Part shown: one piece after another, positions 10,001-18,478 of the stretch | Position numbering within the stretch: position 1 is the stretch's first letter | How the letters are laid out: each line of letters begins with the position of its first letter | Origin: Flavobacterium sp. LC2016-01 | Lineage (GTDB): Bacteria > Bacteroidota > Bacteroidia > Flavobacteriales > Flavobacteriaceae | Direction of reading: 5' to 3' | Assembly: GCF_009711135.1 (NCBI RefSeq) | Contig: NZ_WMIC01000014.1 | Span: forward strand, 19,824-83,823 | Length of the DNA: 64,000 nucleotides | Notes under the pieces: generated by a model | Told to the model about the DNA's origin: nothing | The model's database searches: none | What the model saw: only the letters and a program-made list of their open reading frames with translations | Translations under genes and position numbers: made by a program

Positions 10001-10255
10001 GTAGGTACTTTCCAAATTTCTTTCAGTGTAGCTAACATTGGTAATCTTATCAATAAAGATTGGGGAAGAAGTTATTTTGTTCCAAATACATACAATTCAA
10101 CAGCTAATTTAGGATTGACAAAATCAGGAAATTTAGGTGGCGTTGCTACTGGCGATCCAACATATACTTTCCAAAAACCTACTTCAGCACCTTATACTAT
10201 AGATCAATTAGCCTCAAGATTCCAAGGACAATTTGGAGTTAGGTATTCGTTCTAA
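7040..10255 (+). CDS. Oar-like TonB-dependent outer-membrane receptor
   Basis: The product has 1071 residues with a signal peptide to about A21 (NIFAQ). A carboxypeptidase-regulatory-like beta-sandwich (about 25-105) is followed by a TonB-box-like stretch LEEVVITSS, a plug domain (about 125-245) with NNVTIDGSINND and a beta-barrel ending in the terminal aromatic residue of GVRYSF. Length and layout match the Oar family of Myxococcus and Bacteroidota. The cargo cannot be told from sequence. The gene follows a two-component system on the same strand, with a phased repeat array between, so it may be that system's target. A strong terminator follows. Confidence 0.92.
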   Translation: MTKLKLFFSALMLLLAGNIFAQITTSSLSAKVNDGTNPLINAEVTLTHLPTNSVYKAVTDKQGRFSFENLNAGGPYELEIKSPDTKDYSDANINLALGENDLPAIIVGKADNNVLEEVVITSSKPSAKSNGTNINEKQVNGLPLINRGIQDVTKLVPQSSNNSFAGTNFRYNNVTIDGSINNDAIGFSPSLGGQSGTSGMPGSSTRSNSISLDAIQDIQVYIAPYDIKLGNFLGGSVNAVTRSGTNTVSGSIYSYGRSAAITGPNNAGDGSKMPSAFGDYQVGFRVGLPIIKDKLFFFTNMEYAERTDPLFYNAGQTDANGKATSLIDNATAEQISSFVKTNYGFDPGTYGAYNNFAKSQKFFNKLDWKINNKHSLSLRNNTVISQATNLERDAANFRFSSMDFTQKNQAISTVLELKSHFNSQWSNSFIASYSAIKDYRDPKSSNIMFPQTEIGYNGGTIFLGNDREATVFNMKQNTTEITDNLTYKTGNHTLLFGTHNEFYDINYGFVNALNGRVSYKSLADFYSKLPTRVRGTYPFDGSTRDQIFNNPYAQFKVNLYSFYAQDEIRIGSKLKVTPGVRVDYTDLPTKPNLSQQVQNSPADPNYGTTYTYTPLSQIKNNFFSTALVSPRVGFTYNVDEDKTLVLRGGSGVFTGRIPFAWLGYAYYNDGVGYGSYDKNNLTPAQVAAAGDPLAQNGLNGYHDATPKVQADLVDNKFKMPAVLRNSLAIDKIIDGYKFTTEGMYTKVIRDLEFQQVNKTDNPTYFSYDTKHEMPIYAANINAAFSNAYLLSNTNKGYRYSITEMVTKTYDFGLNFMVAYTYGDSKDVTNGIRNSMESNFQMNQSLTPNDPQLATSNFNIKHRIVSNVGYAMKLADNNIFSANVYFNAQSGNPFSWGFVNSTIAGTGQAAGLAYIFKDAAEAAKYIGVSNAGVPSATAAQQVADYEAFINGNDYLKSRRGTFTQRNGDTTPWNIQADLKLMDEIKVDKVGTFQISFSVANIGNLINKDWGRSYFVPNTYNSTANLGLTKSGNLGGVATGDPTYTFQKPTSAPYTIDQLASRFQGQFGVRYSF

Positions 10256-10286
10256 AGATTGTGTTTTATATTTATTTTTTTTTATT

Positions 10287-10319
10287 GTTCCCGAGTTTTA
10301 TGCGATAAAACTCGGGAAC
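10287..10319 (+). terminator. Terminator hairpin after the Oar-like receptor gene
   Basis: GTTCCCGAGTTTTA pairs with TAAAACTCGGGAAC around the loop TGCGA, followed by TTTGTTTTTATTT. The 14-bp stem is perfect. The T-rich bases before it could also serve the convergent gene. Confidence 0.8.
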
Positions 10320-10385
10320 TTTGTTTTTATTTCTAATAGAGAAAAGCAGAATAGAACTTCTTTGCCAGAAATATTTTCTCAAAAA

Positions 10386-12599
10386 CTACCAGCTGTATTT
10401 CAAAATCAATCTTGCATTAAACGGAGTTCCTGCTGTAAAATGAATTTCTTCAACTGGATCAGTTTCGTTGGCTAATCTAGATTCGGTCAGGAATTGGGTT
10501 TCTTTCCATTTTGTATTAAAAATGTTATCAATGTTTACTCCTATTGATACTTTTTTAATCTGATAATTTACTGAAAAATCTGTGATGCAATATCCTTTAG
10601 CCACAACCGAATTATCTTCATTCGCCGGACGATCGCCTAAAAATCGTGTTCTCAAACTTCCTGAAAACCCTTTTAAATCTTTTACCGAAAATCCGTTCAT
10701 TAAAGTATGTATTGGAGCTAATGGCAAATAATCATTTCCTTTTGGTTCATCTAGTGATCTTGCGTGTGTGTAAGTGTAATCGGTATTCCAGAATAGCCAA
10801 TTGGTCAATTGGTATCTAAAACCAAAATCAAAACCTTTTCTTTCGGTTTTTCCGCTTGGTTCAACGACAGCTTCGTCTCCAACATATACAAACTCCTGCG
10901 CCAGATATAAATACCAAATAGCCGAATTAACGATCATTCTTGGAAAAGGTTTCCAGTTTATTCCTAAATCTGCACCATACGTTTCAGGAAGAATCTTTTC
11001 TCCTTTTTGAGCCACTACAACGCGCGTGTCGTTGCTGTGAAAACCTTTTCCTAATTTTAGAAAATACTGCAATTCATCATTCTGTGTATATAAAAAATTC
11101 AGTTTCGGACTTACAATTGCTTTTGTCTGCGTTTGATTTGTGTAAGTTGATGCCAATTGATCTTCATATCCAAATTTGAAATAATCCAAACGCACACCTG
11201 AATTCACAAGCCATTTTCCAGACGTAAAATCAAAGCTGGTATAAGCAAAAAGATTCGTCTGATTGACGTTCCCTAAACTTAAATAATCTAGAACCGTTTT
11301 TCTATTTAAAGTATGCGACAATTCTACATCTTTATTGTTATCATTTCGTAATCCCGCACCTAATTTAAAAAACCATTTTTCGTTTAGTTTTTGATCAAAT
11401 TCAGACTGAAAACCTACAATAGTTCTATTTTCTTTCTGTTTAATCTGATCGCCGTTAATTGGATCATTTAGAAAAAAAGTAAAATTAGAATACAGTTCAA
11501 AATCATATTTGCTTAAATAAGCTGTGTTTTTAATCTTCGTATTTTCATCAATTTTCGCATCGTACTGCAAATTAAAATTGGTTCTTCCTGTATTTCCGCC
11601 TTCGTTTGGATCAATTGCGCCATAATGAGAAATTGTTCCGTCGTTTACAGCACGATCCGGAATCTGTCCGCTTGCATCCCACTGACTCTTAAAATGAGAA
11701 ACCGACAAACCTAAATGATCTCCATTATTCATTTTAGCAGTATATTTCCCGAACAAATTAAATCGGTTAAAATTTTGAGGCGCATCAAAATAACCATCGG
11801 TCATCATATATTCTCCCGCAAAATAAGCCGACTGATTTTCTTTATTCAATAAATTAAATAGAGCAACGGTACGAAAGGTATCAAACTGTCCGCCTTCAAA
11901 AGAAATTGTACTGTTCTGCAGTGCGTTTTTAGTATTAAAACCTACATATCCAGCCGTTGTAAAATCGCCTTTATCAGCAAAATACGATCCTTTGTCAAAA
12001 TCAATATTGTCAACTGTTTCTGGAATTACAAAATGAAGATCAGCATAACCTTGTCCGTGGGCATGCGATACCATATTTACAGGCATTCCGTCAACCGAAA
12101 CGTTAATATCGGTTCCGTGATCGCAGTCAAAACCTCTTAGAAAAATTTGTTCTGCTTTTCCACCGCCCGCATGTTGTCCAATAAACAATCCCGGAACTTT
12201 TCGAAGTAAATCTTGAGAATTTGAAATAGGCTGAATTTCAAAATCTATTTTAGAAATTGTATTTAAGTATTTTAAATTATTCGTAATTGTAACTTCTTCC
12301 AACAAAAAAGGCTTTTCTTCAAGGTGAATCGAAACTAAATCAACTGACGATAATTTTATTTTCTGTGTAATAAATCCTTGTTTAGAAACTTGAAGACTAT
12401 CGCCGATTTTGGTTTCTTCTAAAGTAAATTTCCCATTTATATCAGTATGAGCGTGGGTTTTTGAAACCAAATTCCGAATTAAAACATCTGATAAAGATTT
12501 TTCATCGGCATCTTTTACGATTCCATTTATAGACTGTGCTTCGGCATAAAAAGAAGAAATAAAAACTCCCAGGAAAACTAATAATCGCATATAAAACAT
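10386..12599 (-). CDS. TonB-dependent receptor with carboxypeptidase-like N-terminal domain
   Basis: The product has 737 residues with a signal peptide (LLVFLGVFISSFYAEAQ), a short CarboxypepD_reg-like domain (about 20-95), a TonB box-like EEVTITNN, a plug with the conserved LRGFDCDHGTDINVSVDGMP segment, and a 22-strand-type barrel ending LILKYSW. The family imports siderophores, metal chelates, vitamins or oligosaccharides through TonB energy; the ligand is unassigned. A His-rich plug stretch (MVSHAHGQGYADLH) might indicate metal or metallophore handling, but this is weak. A second in-frame ATG at 12590 could be the start. It is transcribed convergently with the Oar-like gene. Confidence 0.92.
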   Translation of the reverse strand: MFYMRLLVFLGVFISSFYAEAQSINGIVKDADEKSLSDVLIRNLVSKTHAHTDINGKFTLEETKIGDSLQVSKQGFITQKIKLSSVDLVSIHLEEKPFLLEEVTITNNLKYLNTISKIDFEIQPISNSQDLLRKVPGLFIGQHAGGGKAEQIFLRGFDCDHGTDINVSVDGMPVNMVSHAHGQGYADLHFVIPETVDNIDFDKGSYFADKGDFTTAGYVGFNTKNALQNSTISFEGGQFDTFRTVALFNLLNKENQSAYFAGEYMMTDGYFDAPQNFNRFNLFGKYTAKMNNGDHLGLSVSHFKSQWDASGQIPDRAVNDGTISHYGAIDPNEGGNTGRTNFNLQYDAKIDENTKIKNTAYLSKYDFELYSNFTFFLNDPINGDQIKQKENRTIVGFQSEFDQKLNEKWFFKLGAGLRNDNNKDVELSHTLNRKTVLDYLSLGNVNQTNLFAYTSFDFTSGKWLVNSGVRLDYFKFGYEDQLASTYTNQTQTKAIVSPKLNFLYTQNDELQYFLKLGKGFHSNDTRVVVAQKGEKILPETYGADLGINWKPFPRMIVNSAIWYLYLAQEFVYVGDEAVVEPSGKTERKGFDFGFRYQLTNWLFWNTDYTYTHARSLDEPKGNDYLPLAPIHTLMNGFSVKDLKGFSGSLRTRFLGDRPANEDNSVVAKGYCITDFSVNYQIKKVSIGVNIDNIFNTKWKETQFLTESRLANETDPVEEIHFTAGTPFNARLILKYSW

Positions 12600-12678
12600 T
12601 TAAAAGCTGCGAAAATAACCAATTCATAAAGAAATATAAACCTTAAATTACATTAAGTATCAGGAAAAGTATAGAAAC

Positions 12679-12720
12679 AAAAAAAATCCAAATCCCAATT
12701 TTAAAGTTGGAATTTGGATT
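12679..12720 (-). terminator. Terminator after the SIMPL-domain gene
   Basis: On the minus strand AATCCAAATTCCAA pairs with TTGGGATTTGGATT and is followed by TTTTTTTTG. It lies about 30 bases past the SIMPL stop codon. Confidence 0.75.
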
Positions 12721-12751
12721 TTGAAATATTCGGATTTGGATTTTAAAAATT

Positions 12752-13438
12752 TTAGTCCAAAATAAAACTTACACTAACATTCGCTGTAATTTCGATTTCG
12801 CCAATTGCTAAAGTTTCGTTTGAAGCTCCTGCGCTATCCATAGCCATAGATTTCATAGCATACATTGGTTGCGGGTGGTAAACTTGTGAGTTATCAGAAA
12901 TAACAAAAGCTTTTCCAACTTTTTGCCCCAAAACTGAAACATAATCCTCAGCTTTTGATTTAGCATCTTTCATTGCTAATTTTCTAGCTTCAATCTGTAA
13001 TTGCGCTTCTTTTGAAGATTCAAAAGTTACTCGGTCAATTCGGTTTATTCCCTGTTGTACCAAACCTTCCATTAGTTCATCGTATTTTGATAAATCTTTT
13101 ACGATAATTTCAACTGTTTGTGTCGCATTATAACTCGTTTTTTTCTTTTCGTAATCATACTGCGGATTCAAAGCCACTTGTTTTGTTTTAAAATCAACTG
13201 CTGGAATATTCATTTTTTTAATGAATTTTAAAACAGCGTCCATTTTCTCGTCATTTTGCTTTTTGACGTCTTTAGCATTATTCCCTTTTGTTTCAACCGT
13301 AGCCGAAATACAAACCTGATCAGGTGCTACTTTTACTTTTCCTTCCCCGTTAACATTGATTAGAGGTATTTGTTTGGTTTCCTGGCCGTAAGACATAGTC
13401 ATAAACATGATTGTTAAAAATAATACTGCTTTTTTCAT
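12752..13438 (-). CDS. SIMPL-domain (DUF541) secreted protein
   Basis: The 228-residue protein has a signal peptide (MKKAVLFLTIMFMTMSYGQE) and a single SIMPL domain: IPLINVNGEGKVKVAPDQV at the start, then a long helical part ending in GEIEITANVSVSFILD. SIMPL/DUF541 proteins such as E. coli YggE are periplasmic or surface proteins linked to stress and oligomerise in rings; no enzyme activity is established. No operon partner is evident: the rhomboid gene upstream is on the same strand, 52 bases away. The domain assignment rests on the conserved N-terminal motif and length. Confidence 0.85.
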   Translation of the reverse strand: MKKAVLFLTIMFMTMSYGQETKQIPLINVNGEGKVKVAPDQVCISATVETKGNNAKDVKKQNDEKMDAVLKFIKKMNIPAVDFKTKQVALNPQYDYEKKKTSYNATQTVEIIVKDLSKYDELMEGLVQQGINRIDRVTFESSKEAQLQIEARKLAMKDAKSKAEDYVSVLGQKVGKAFVISDNSQVYHPQPMYAMKSMAMDSAGASNETLAIGEIEITANVSVSFILD

Positions 13439-13490
13439 TTTTGTTATATTTTAAATTATTGATAAGGGCATTTCAAAAGTTATGCCAGCC

Positions 13491-14129
13491 TTACAACTTT
13501 CCTAATTTAGCCATTCCAAAAAGTATAATAATTGGCACCAAAAGCAACACAACAATGAAAGTATGATCACTAATTAATGAAGGCTGTTTGATCAAAGTGA
13601 TCAAATACCCGCCTATGGCACCTCCAAAGTGTGCTGTGTGGCCAATATTATCATTTTTAGCTTTCATTCCATAAATAGAATATAATAAATACAAAATTCC
13701 GAAAATATAACCTTGAATTGGTATGACACCATATATCAGCAGCTCATTATTTGGTTCTAATAAAATTGAAGAATACAAAACGCCCATTACTGCTCCCGAA
13801 GCTCCAACGGCACGATAACTGTAATCGTTTTTATGGAACATCATCGTAAGAAGATTTCCAAAAACCAAACTTCCAAAATAAATAAGAATAAACGAAAAAG
13901 CATGAAGGTTGTCTATAACAGTTGGCGCAAAAAAGTAAAGCGTCAGCATATTAAATATTAAATGCATCATATCGACATGCAAAAAACCAGAAGAAAACAT
14001 TCTTATTTGTTCTCCTGAACGAATACTTCCTACATGAAATTCGTATTTTCTAAAAAAAGAAAGATCATTAAAACCTTTGTAACTAACAACAACGTTCGCA
14101 ACTATAATCCCTGCTAAAATAATATTCAT
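13491..14129 (-). CDS. Rhomboid-family intramembrane serine protease
   Basis: The 212-residue protein has about six transmembrane segments. The catalytic dyad is visible as S111 in GASGAVMG and H167 in TAHFGGAIGG. An HxxxN-type segment (HLIFNM, residues 56-61) in the second helix supports an active fold. Rhomboids cut membrane proteins within or next to the bilayer; the substrate is not predictable. The core fold has no extra cytoplasmic domain, unlike GlpG. It is divergent from the acyltransferase gene, sharing an 111-base gap. Confidence 0.92.
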   Translation of the reverse strand: MNIILAGIIVANVVVSYKGFNDLSFFRKYEFHVGSIRSGEQIRMFSSGFLHVDMMHLIFNMLTLYFFAPTVIDNLHAFSFILIYFGSLVFGNLLTMMFHKNDYSYRAVGASGAVMGVLYSSILLEPNNELLIYGVIPIQGYIFGILYLLYSIYGMKAKNDNIGHTAHFGGAIGGYLITLIKQPSLISDHTFIVVLLLVPIIILFGMAKLGKL

Positions 14130-14219
14130 AAAACTTATTTATTTTGAATTGTAAATATAGTTATTCTTAAACATATGTTAGGGTCAAAGCAAAATATCGT
14201 ACGTTACCCATTTTTGATT

Positions 14220-14227
14220 TATATTTG
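14220..14227 (+). promoter_or_regulatory. -7 box upstream of the acyltransferase gene
   Basis: TATATTTG matches the Bacteroidota -7 consensus TAnnTTTG and sits 13 bases before the ATG, implying a very short leader. No TTTG -33 box is seen at the usual spacing. Confidence 0.4.
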
Positions 14228-14240
14228 TAAAAAAAAATAA

Positions 14241-15113
14241 ATGCAGTTTCTTGTCTATATTTTAGCCTATCCATTTCTTTGGCTTATTTCTATTCTTCCT
14301 TTTCGAATATTTTACTGGCTTTCAGATTGTGTTTTCTTTCTGGTTTATTATGTTATTGGCTACCGCAGAAAAGTGGTTCGAGAGAATTTAGCACTTACTC
14401 TACCGCATTTAAGTGATGCCGAACGAAAAAATATCGAAAAGAAATTTTATCAGCATATGTGCGATATGTTTTTAGAGATGATCAAAACCATGAGTATTTC
14501 TCCTGAAGAAATGGAAAGAAGATTTGTCATTACAAACATGGATCTTTTTCATGAATATGAAAAAAAAGGAAAAAGTGTGGTTCTGGTAGCTTCGCATTAT
14601 GCAAGCTGGGAATGGCTTTTAACGCTTAATAAAAGAATGCTTTTTAATGGTGTTGGCGTTTATAAAAAAATTGCCAATCCTTATTTTGATAAACTGGTTC
14701 GAAAAATCAGAGGAAAATATGATGCACAGCTGGTTGAAACCAAAAAAGCAATTCCACTCATGGCTCAAAACCAACGTGAAGGAATTTTAAGTCTTTACGG
14801 ACTCGCAAGCGATCAGTCGCCAAAATTAGATCGAATTTTTCATTCGATGAAATTCATGGGAATTGAAGTTCCTGTACATACAGGTGCTGAAATGCTAGCT
14901 AAAAAATATGACTTAAGCGTTATTTTTATTAAAGTAATGAAAGTAGGCAGAGGATATTATGAAGCGACAATTGTACCGATTGCTGATAATCCGAAAGAAT
15001 ATGAAAATTTTGAAATTACTGAAATCTATTTAAGAGAAGTTGAGAAACAAATTCTCGAAGCACCAGAATATTATTTATGGACACATAAAAGATGGAAACA
15101 TCGCGTTCAATAG
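14241..15113 (+). CDS. LpxL/HtrB-like lipid A acyltransferase
   Basis: The 290-residue protein has an N-terminal membrane anchor (about 5-40) and the lysophospholipid-acyltransferase HxxxxE motif, H119-E124 in ASHYASWEW. The later motif SDQSPK fits the substrate-binding part of the family, and it ends in YYLWTHKRWKHR, typical of LpxL/LpxM. Such enzymes add secondary acyl chains to lipid A on the inner face of the inner membrane. Bacteroidota often have one such late acyltransferase; aminolipid synthesis is the alternative. It is followed by a terminator. Confidence 0.9.
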   Translation: MQFLVYILAYPFLWLISILPFRIFYWLSDCVFFLVYYVIGYRRKVVRENLALTLPHLSDAERKNIEKKFYQHMCDMFLEMIKTMSISPEEMERRFVITNMDLFHEYEKKGKSVVLVASHYASWEWLLTLNKRMLFNGVGVYKKIANPYFDKLVRKIRGKYDAQLVETKKAIPLMAQNQREGILSLYGLASDQSPKLDRIFHSMKFMGIEVPVHTGAEMLAKKYDLSVIFIKVMKVGRGYYEATIVPIADNPKEYENFEITEIYLREVEKQILEAPEYYLWTHKRWKHRVQ

Positions 15114-15134
15114 CAATTTCATAAAAATAATCAG

Positions 15135-15167
15135 AGTCCAAAAGTTTTTGCTTTTTGGACTTTTTTA
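15135..15167 (+). terminator. Terminator after the acyltransferase gene
   Basis: AGTCCAAAA pairs with TTTTTGGACT across a short loop, followed by TTTTTT at 15161-15166. It begins 22 bases after the stop codon. Confidence 0.75.
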
Positions 15168-15288
15168 TTTTATGAAAATAGGACAAAACTGGAAAACTCA
15201 GTTTTAAAATACTTAGAACACTTTTTTGATGTGTTTTTGTAATGGTTTTTTTTTGCATTGGAACAAATACTAATTTACACAAACAGTA

Positions 15289-15296
15289 TACATTTG
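15289..15296 (+). promoter_or_regulatory. -7 box upstream of the secreted glucanase gene
   Basis: TACATTTG fits TAnnTTTG and would give a leader of about 38 bases. No consensus -33 TTTG is found at 19-21 bases spacing, so an activator may be needed (inference). Confidence 0.4.
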
Positions 15297-15339
15297 AAGG
15301 CACCAAAAATCTTCCAAAAACCAAAACAAATTAGTACTC

Positions 15340-16824
15340 ATGATCAAAAAATTACTTTTCACTTTTTTAATAATCAGTTTTTCAAAACCTATTTTTGCGC
15401 AAAGTCCGAAGCGAGGTATCGCCTACGGTAATAATTCAATAGCCGATTTACAAGCTCTAAAACCAGGAATTTCATGGTGGTACAATTGGGGAAGAACTCC
15501 TGAAAATGACGTTAATGCCAATTACGCTTCTTTGGGCGTTGAATATGTTCCAATGGCTTGGGGAAAATTGAATGATAACGAAGTACAAACTTTTATCAAC
15601 AACATAAAACCCGGAGCAAAATACCTGCTAGCGTTCAACGAGCCAAATTTTAATGACGGCGCCCGCTTATCACCTCAAGAAGCCGTAAATGCCTGGGCAA
15701 ATGTTCAAAAAATTGCTGCTGCAAAAAACTTAGAAATCGTCAGCGCATCGCCTGCATACAATGGTCCAAATAATTATGGAGGATACAGCGATCCGACGAA
15801 ATGGCACAATGAGTTTTTTCTATTATGTCCAAATTGCAAAGTGGATTACATTGCTTTTCATACTTATGACAATACCGCCGGTTCTGTTGTTGGAGTTACG
15901 GGAAATTTGAAAACATTTAACCGTCCAATCTGGGTAACTGAATTTGCAAACCGAGTTATTCAAAGCGAAGCCGATAAAATCAGTTTTATGAAAGCGGTTG
16001 TAAGCAGTTTTGAAAATGATCCAGATATTTATAGATATTCTTGGTTCACAGGCCGTGTTCCAGCAGATTGGACTGATATGCTTGAAGGACAATTATTAAG
16101 TCCGACAAGCGGGGTTTTAAAACCAATTGGGAAAGCATACATTGATGAAAGTTACACTTCTAAAAAAATGAACGTTCCTGGGAAAGTACCCGCAAATAAA
16201 CATTATCGAAGAAGAGGAACGGGATTGCAAAACTCACAGGACACAGGCGGTGGAGAACACGTATCTTCTATACAAGTTGGTGACTGGAATGAATTTTTAT
16301 TAAACGTTGCCGATGCAGGAACATACAACATAACATTTAGAGTTGCAGCGCCAGTTAATAATGGAAAATTTGATATTCTTGTAAACGAAGTTGTGGTAAA
16401 AACAGATGAAACTTTTCCAGTCACGGGAGATTGGCAGATTTTTACCAATAAAGATGTGAATGGCGTTTATTTGCCAAAAGGAGAAGTTTACATGAAAATT
16501 AAATTCAAATCTGACGGAATGAATTTTAATTTTATGAATTTTACTTTAGCAAATCTGGGAATTAATGATCCTATTGTCGAAAAAGATTCATTTACCATTT
16601 ATCCGAATCCTGTAAAAAATCAGTCAACACTTCATATTAAATCGGCAAGCACTGAGCCTTTGACAATAACAGTTATTGATATGAAAGGAATTGTATGTTA
16701 CAAATCAAAAGAGCATTTTACTAATGAAGATATTAAAATTGGAGACAAACTTGCATCGGGAGTTTATATAGTGAATGCTACTTACGGAAAAACTCAAAAA
16801 ACAATCAAGATTATTAAAATCTAA
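15340..16824 (+). CDS. Secreted GH128-like endo-beta-1,3-glucanase with CBM and T9SS sorting domain
   Basis: The product has 494 residues with a signal peptide to about A20 (PIFAQ). The catalytic barrel (about 25-265) has Asl1/GH128 hallmarks: RGIAYG, WWYNWG, acid/base candidate E101 in AFNEPNF and nucleophile candidate E201 in WVTEFA. A beta-sandwich at about 285-405 looks like a CBM6-type carbohydrate-binding module. The last 75 residues form a type A T9SS sorting domain (FTIYPNPV to KTIKIIKI), so the protein should be exported and released or anchored by T9SS. The expected role is digestion of fungal or algal beta-1,3-glucan. It appears as a single-gene unit. Confidence 0.88.
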   Translation: MIKKLLFTFLIISFSKPIFAQSPKRGIAYGNNSIADLQALKPGISWWYNWGRTPENDVNANYASLGVEYVPMAWGKLNDNEVQTFINNIKPGAKYLLAFNEPNFNDGARLSPQEAVNAWANVQKIAAAKNLEIVSASPAYNGPNNYGGYSDPTKWHNEFFLLCPNCKVDYIAFHTYDNTAGSVVGVTGNLKTFNRPIWVTEFANRVIQSEADKISFMKAVVSSFENDPDIYRYSWFTGRVPADWTDMLEGQLLSPTSGVLKPIGKAYIDESYTSKKMNVPGKVPANKHYRRRGTGLQNSQDTGGGEHVSSIQVGDWNEFLLNVADAGTYNITFRVAAPVNNGKFDILVNEVVVKTDETFPVTGDWQIFTNKDVNGVYLPKGEVYMKIKFKSDGMNFNFMNFTLANLGINDPIVEKDSFTIYPNPVKNQSTLHIKSASTEPLTITVIDMKGIVCYKSKEHFTNEDIKIGDKLASGVYIVNATYGKTQKTIKIIKI

Positions 16825-16840
16825 ATCGCACCAAAAAATG

Positions 16841-16877
16841 AAAAGCCTCTTCTGAATTTTCAAAAGAGGCTTTTTTT
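16841..16877. terminator. Bidirectional terminator between glucanase and glmM
   Basis: AAAAGCCTCTT pairs with AAGAGGCTTTT, flanked by T-runs on both strands (TTTTTTT on plus). It lies between convergent genes and can serve both. Confidence 0.85.
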
Positions 16878-16894
16878 GTATTTAAATCGAACGA

Positions 16895-18283
16895 TTATAA
16901 TCCTGCGATTACTTTTATTTCGTCAATAATTCTTAATGCTAATTTATCAGCAGATTCCTGTGTTGCAGATTCGGTATAAATACGAATAATTGGTTCTGTA
17001 TTTGATTTTCTTAAATGAACCCATTCTTCAGCAAAATCAATCTTCACACCGTCAATTGTCGAAATATCTTCTTTTTTATATTTGTCAGTCATAGCAGCTA
17101 AAATCGCATCAACATCAATCTGAGGTGTTAATTCGATTTTGTTTTTGCTCATATAATATTCTGGATAAGAAGCTCTCAAAGCAGAAACCGACATTTTTTT
17201 ATTTGCTAAATGTGTCAAAAACAAAGCTACACCTACCAAACTGTCTCTTCCGTAATGCAATTCAGGATAAATGATACCGCCGTTTCCTTCTCCGCCAATA
17301 ACAGCATTATTTTTTTTCATCAATTCTACTACATTCACCTCTCCTACTGCGCTTGCTTCATAATTTCCATTATGTCCATTTGTTACATCGCGCAACGCAC
17401 GTGATGATGACATATTCGAAACTGTATTTCCTGGCGTTTTGCTTAAAACATAATCGGCGCAGGCAACTAGTGTATATTCTTCACCAAACATTTCACCGTC
17501 TTCGCTGATGAAAGCCAAACGATCAACATCTGGATCAACTACAACTCCTAAATGTGCTTTTTCTTTCACTACTAATTCAGAAATATCCGTTAGATGTTCT
17601 TTTAAAGGCTCAGGATTATGAGGAAAATGTCCGTTTGGTTCGCAGTATAGTTTCACTACTTCAACACCCATTTGTTCTAAAAGTTTCGGAATAATTATTC
17701 CTCCAGACGAATTTACTCCATCAACTACAACTTTAAATTTAGCCGCTTTTACCGCTTCGATATCAACTAAAGGCAAATTTAAAACTTCGTCAATATGAAT
17801 ATCCATATAAGCGTCGTTTAGTGTGATTTCACCCAAACTGTCAACATCAGAAAAATCAAAAGCTTCAGCTTCAGCAATTTCAAGAATTTTGGCACCATCA
17901 GCACCGCTTAAAAATTCCCCTTTTTCATTTAATAATTTTAACGCATTCCATTGTTTCGGATTATGAGAAGCCGTAAGGATAATTCCTCCATCGGCTTTTT
18001 CTAAAGGAACAGCAACTTCAACCGTTGGTGTTGTTGAAAGTCCAAGATCAATAACATCAATCCCTAAACCAATTAAAGTGTTCACAACCAAATTGTGAAT
18101 CATTGGCCCAGAAATTCTGGCATCGCGTCCAATTACAACCGTCAATTTTTCTTTTGAAGTATTATTTTTTAGAAAGGTTCCGTATGCCGAGGCAAATTTT
18201 ACTGCATCAACGGGAGTCAGGTTATCACCTACTTTCCCGCCAATTGTTCCGCGAATTCCGGATATTGATTTTATTAAAGTCAT
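16895..18283 (-). CDS. glmM: Phosphoglucosamine mutase
   Basis: The 462-residue alpha-D-phosphohexomutase has the phosphoserine loop TASHNP with S106, the metal loop DPDVDR (250-255), the sugar-specificity loop GGEGNGG and the phosphate-binding RKSNTEPIIRIY near the end. It converts glucosamine-6-P to glucosamine-1-P for UDP-GlcNAc, peptidoglycan and LPS. Its length and the start MTLIKSISGIRGTIGG match Bacteroidota GlmM. A phosphomannomutase/phosphoglucomutase role cannot be fully excluded from sequence. A TATATTTG -7 box (minus strand, 18311-18318) lies upstream. Confidence 0.88.
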   Translation of the reverse strand: MTLIKSISGIRGTIGGKVGDNLTPVDAVKFASAYGTFLKNNTSKEKLTVVIGRDARISGPMIHNLVVNTLIGLGIDVIDLGLSTTPTVEVAVPLEKADGGIILTASHNPKQWNALKLLNEKGEFLSGADGAKILEIAEAEAFDFSDVDSLGEITLNDAYMDIHIDEVLNLPLVDIEAVKAAKFKVVVDGVNSSGGIIIPKLLEQMGVEVVKLYCEPNGHFPHNPEPLKEHLTDISELVVKEKAHLGVVVDPDVDRLAFISEDGEMFGEEYTLVACADYVLSKTPGNTVSNMSSSRALRDVTNGHNGNYEASAVGEVNVVELMKKNNAVIGGEGNGGIIYPELHYGRDSLVGVALFLTHLANKKMSVSALRASYPEYYMSKNKIELTPQIDVDAILAAMTDKYKKEDISTIDGVKIDFAEEWVHLRKSNTEPIIRIYTESATQESADKLALRIIDEIKVIAGL

Positions 18284-18326
18284 TTTAATGAGTTAAGGTT
18301 ATTTTTATTACAAATATAGAAAGTTC

Positions 18327-18465
18327 CTAAGGTTCTAAGTTGCTAAGACACTAAGATTTTTAAATTATCGTTAAACTTCGGACCTAGAAAGCTTAATTTT
18401 ATAACAAAACCAATTAAAAAAGTTTTTATACATTTACTAAATTACTTAGCAGCTTAGAACCTTAG
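18327..18465. repeat. Inverted pair of CTAAG-rich repeat units
   Basis: CTAAGGTTCTAAGTTGCTAAG (18327-18347, first base shared with the left flank) faces CTTAGCAGCTTAGAACC (18445-18461) plus TTAG, an imperfect inverted pair about 100 bases apart. Each arm is itself made of CTAAG steps about seven to eight bases apart. A related single unit occurs at 50483-50523. It is probably one of the dispersed intergenic repeats of this genome. Confidence 0.6.
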
Positions 18466-18478
18466 CATCTTTAAAAAA

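Noticed and set aside
18327..18465. Possible CRISPR-like repeats with CTAAG steps
   Set aside because: The units are short and imperfect, arranged as an inverted pair without regular spacers.
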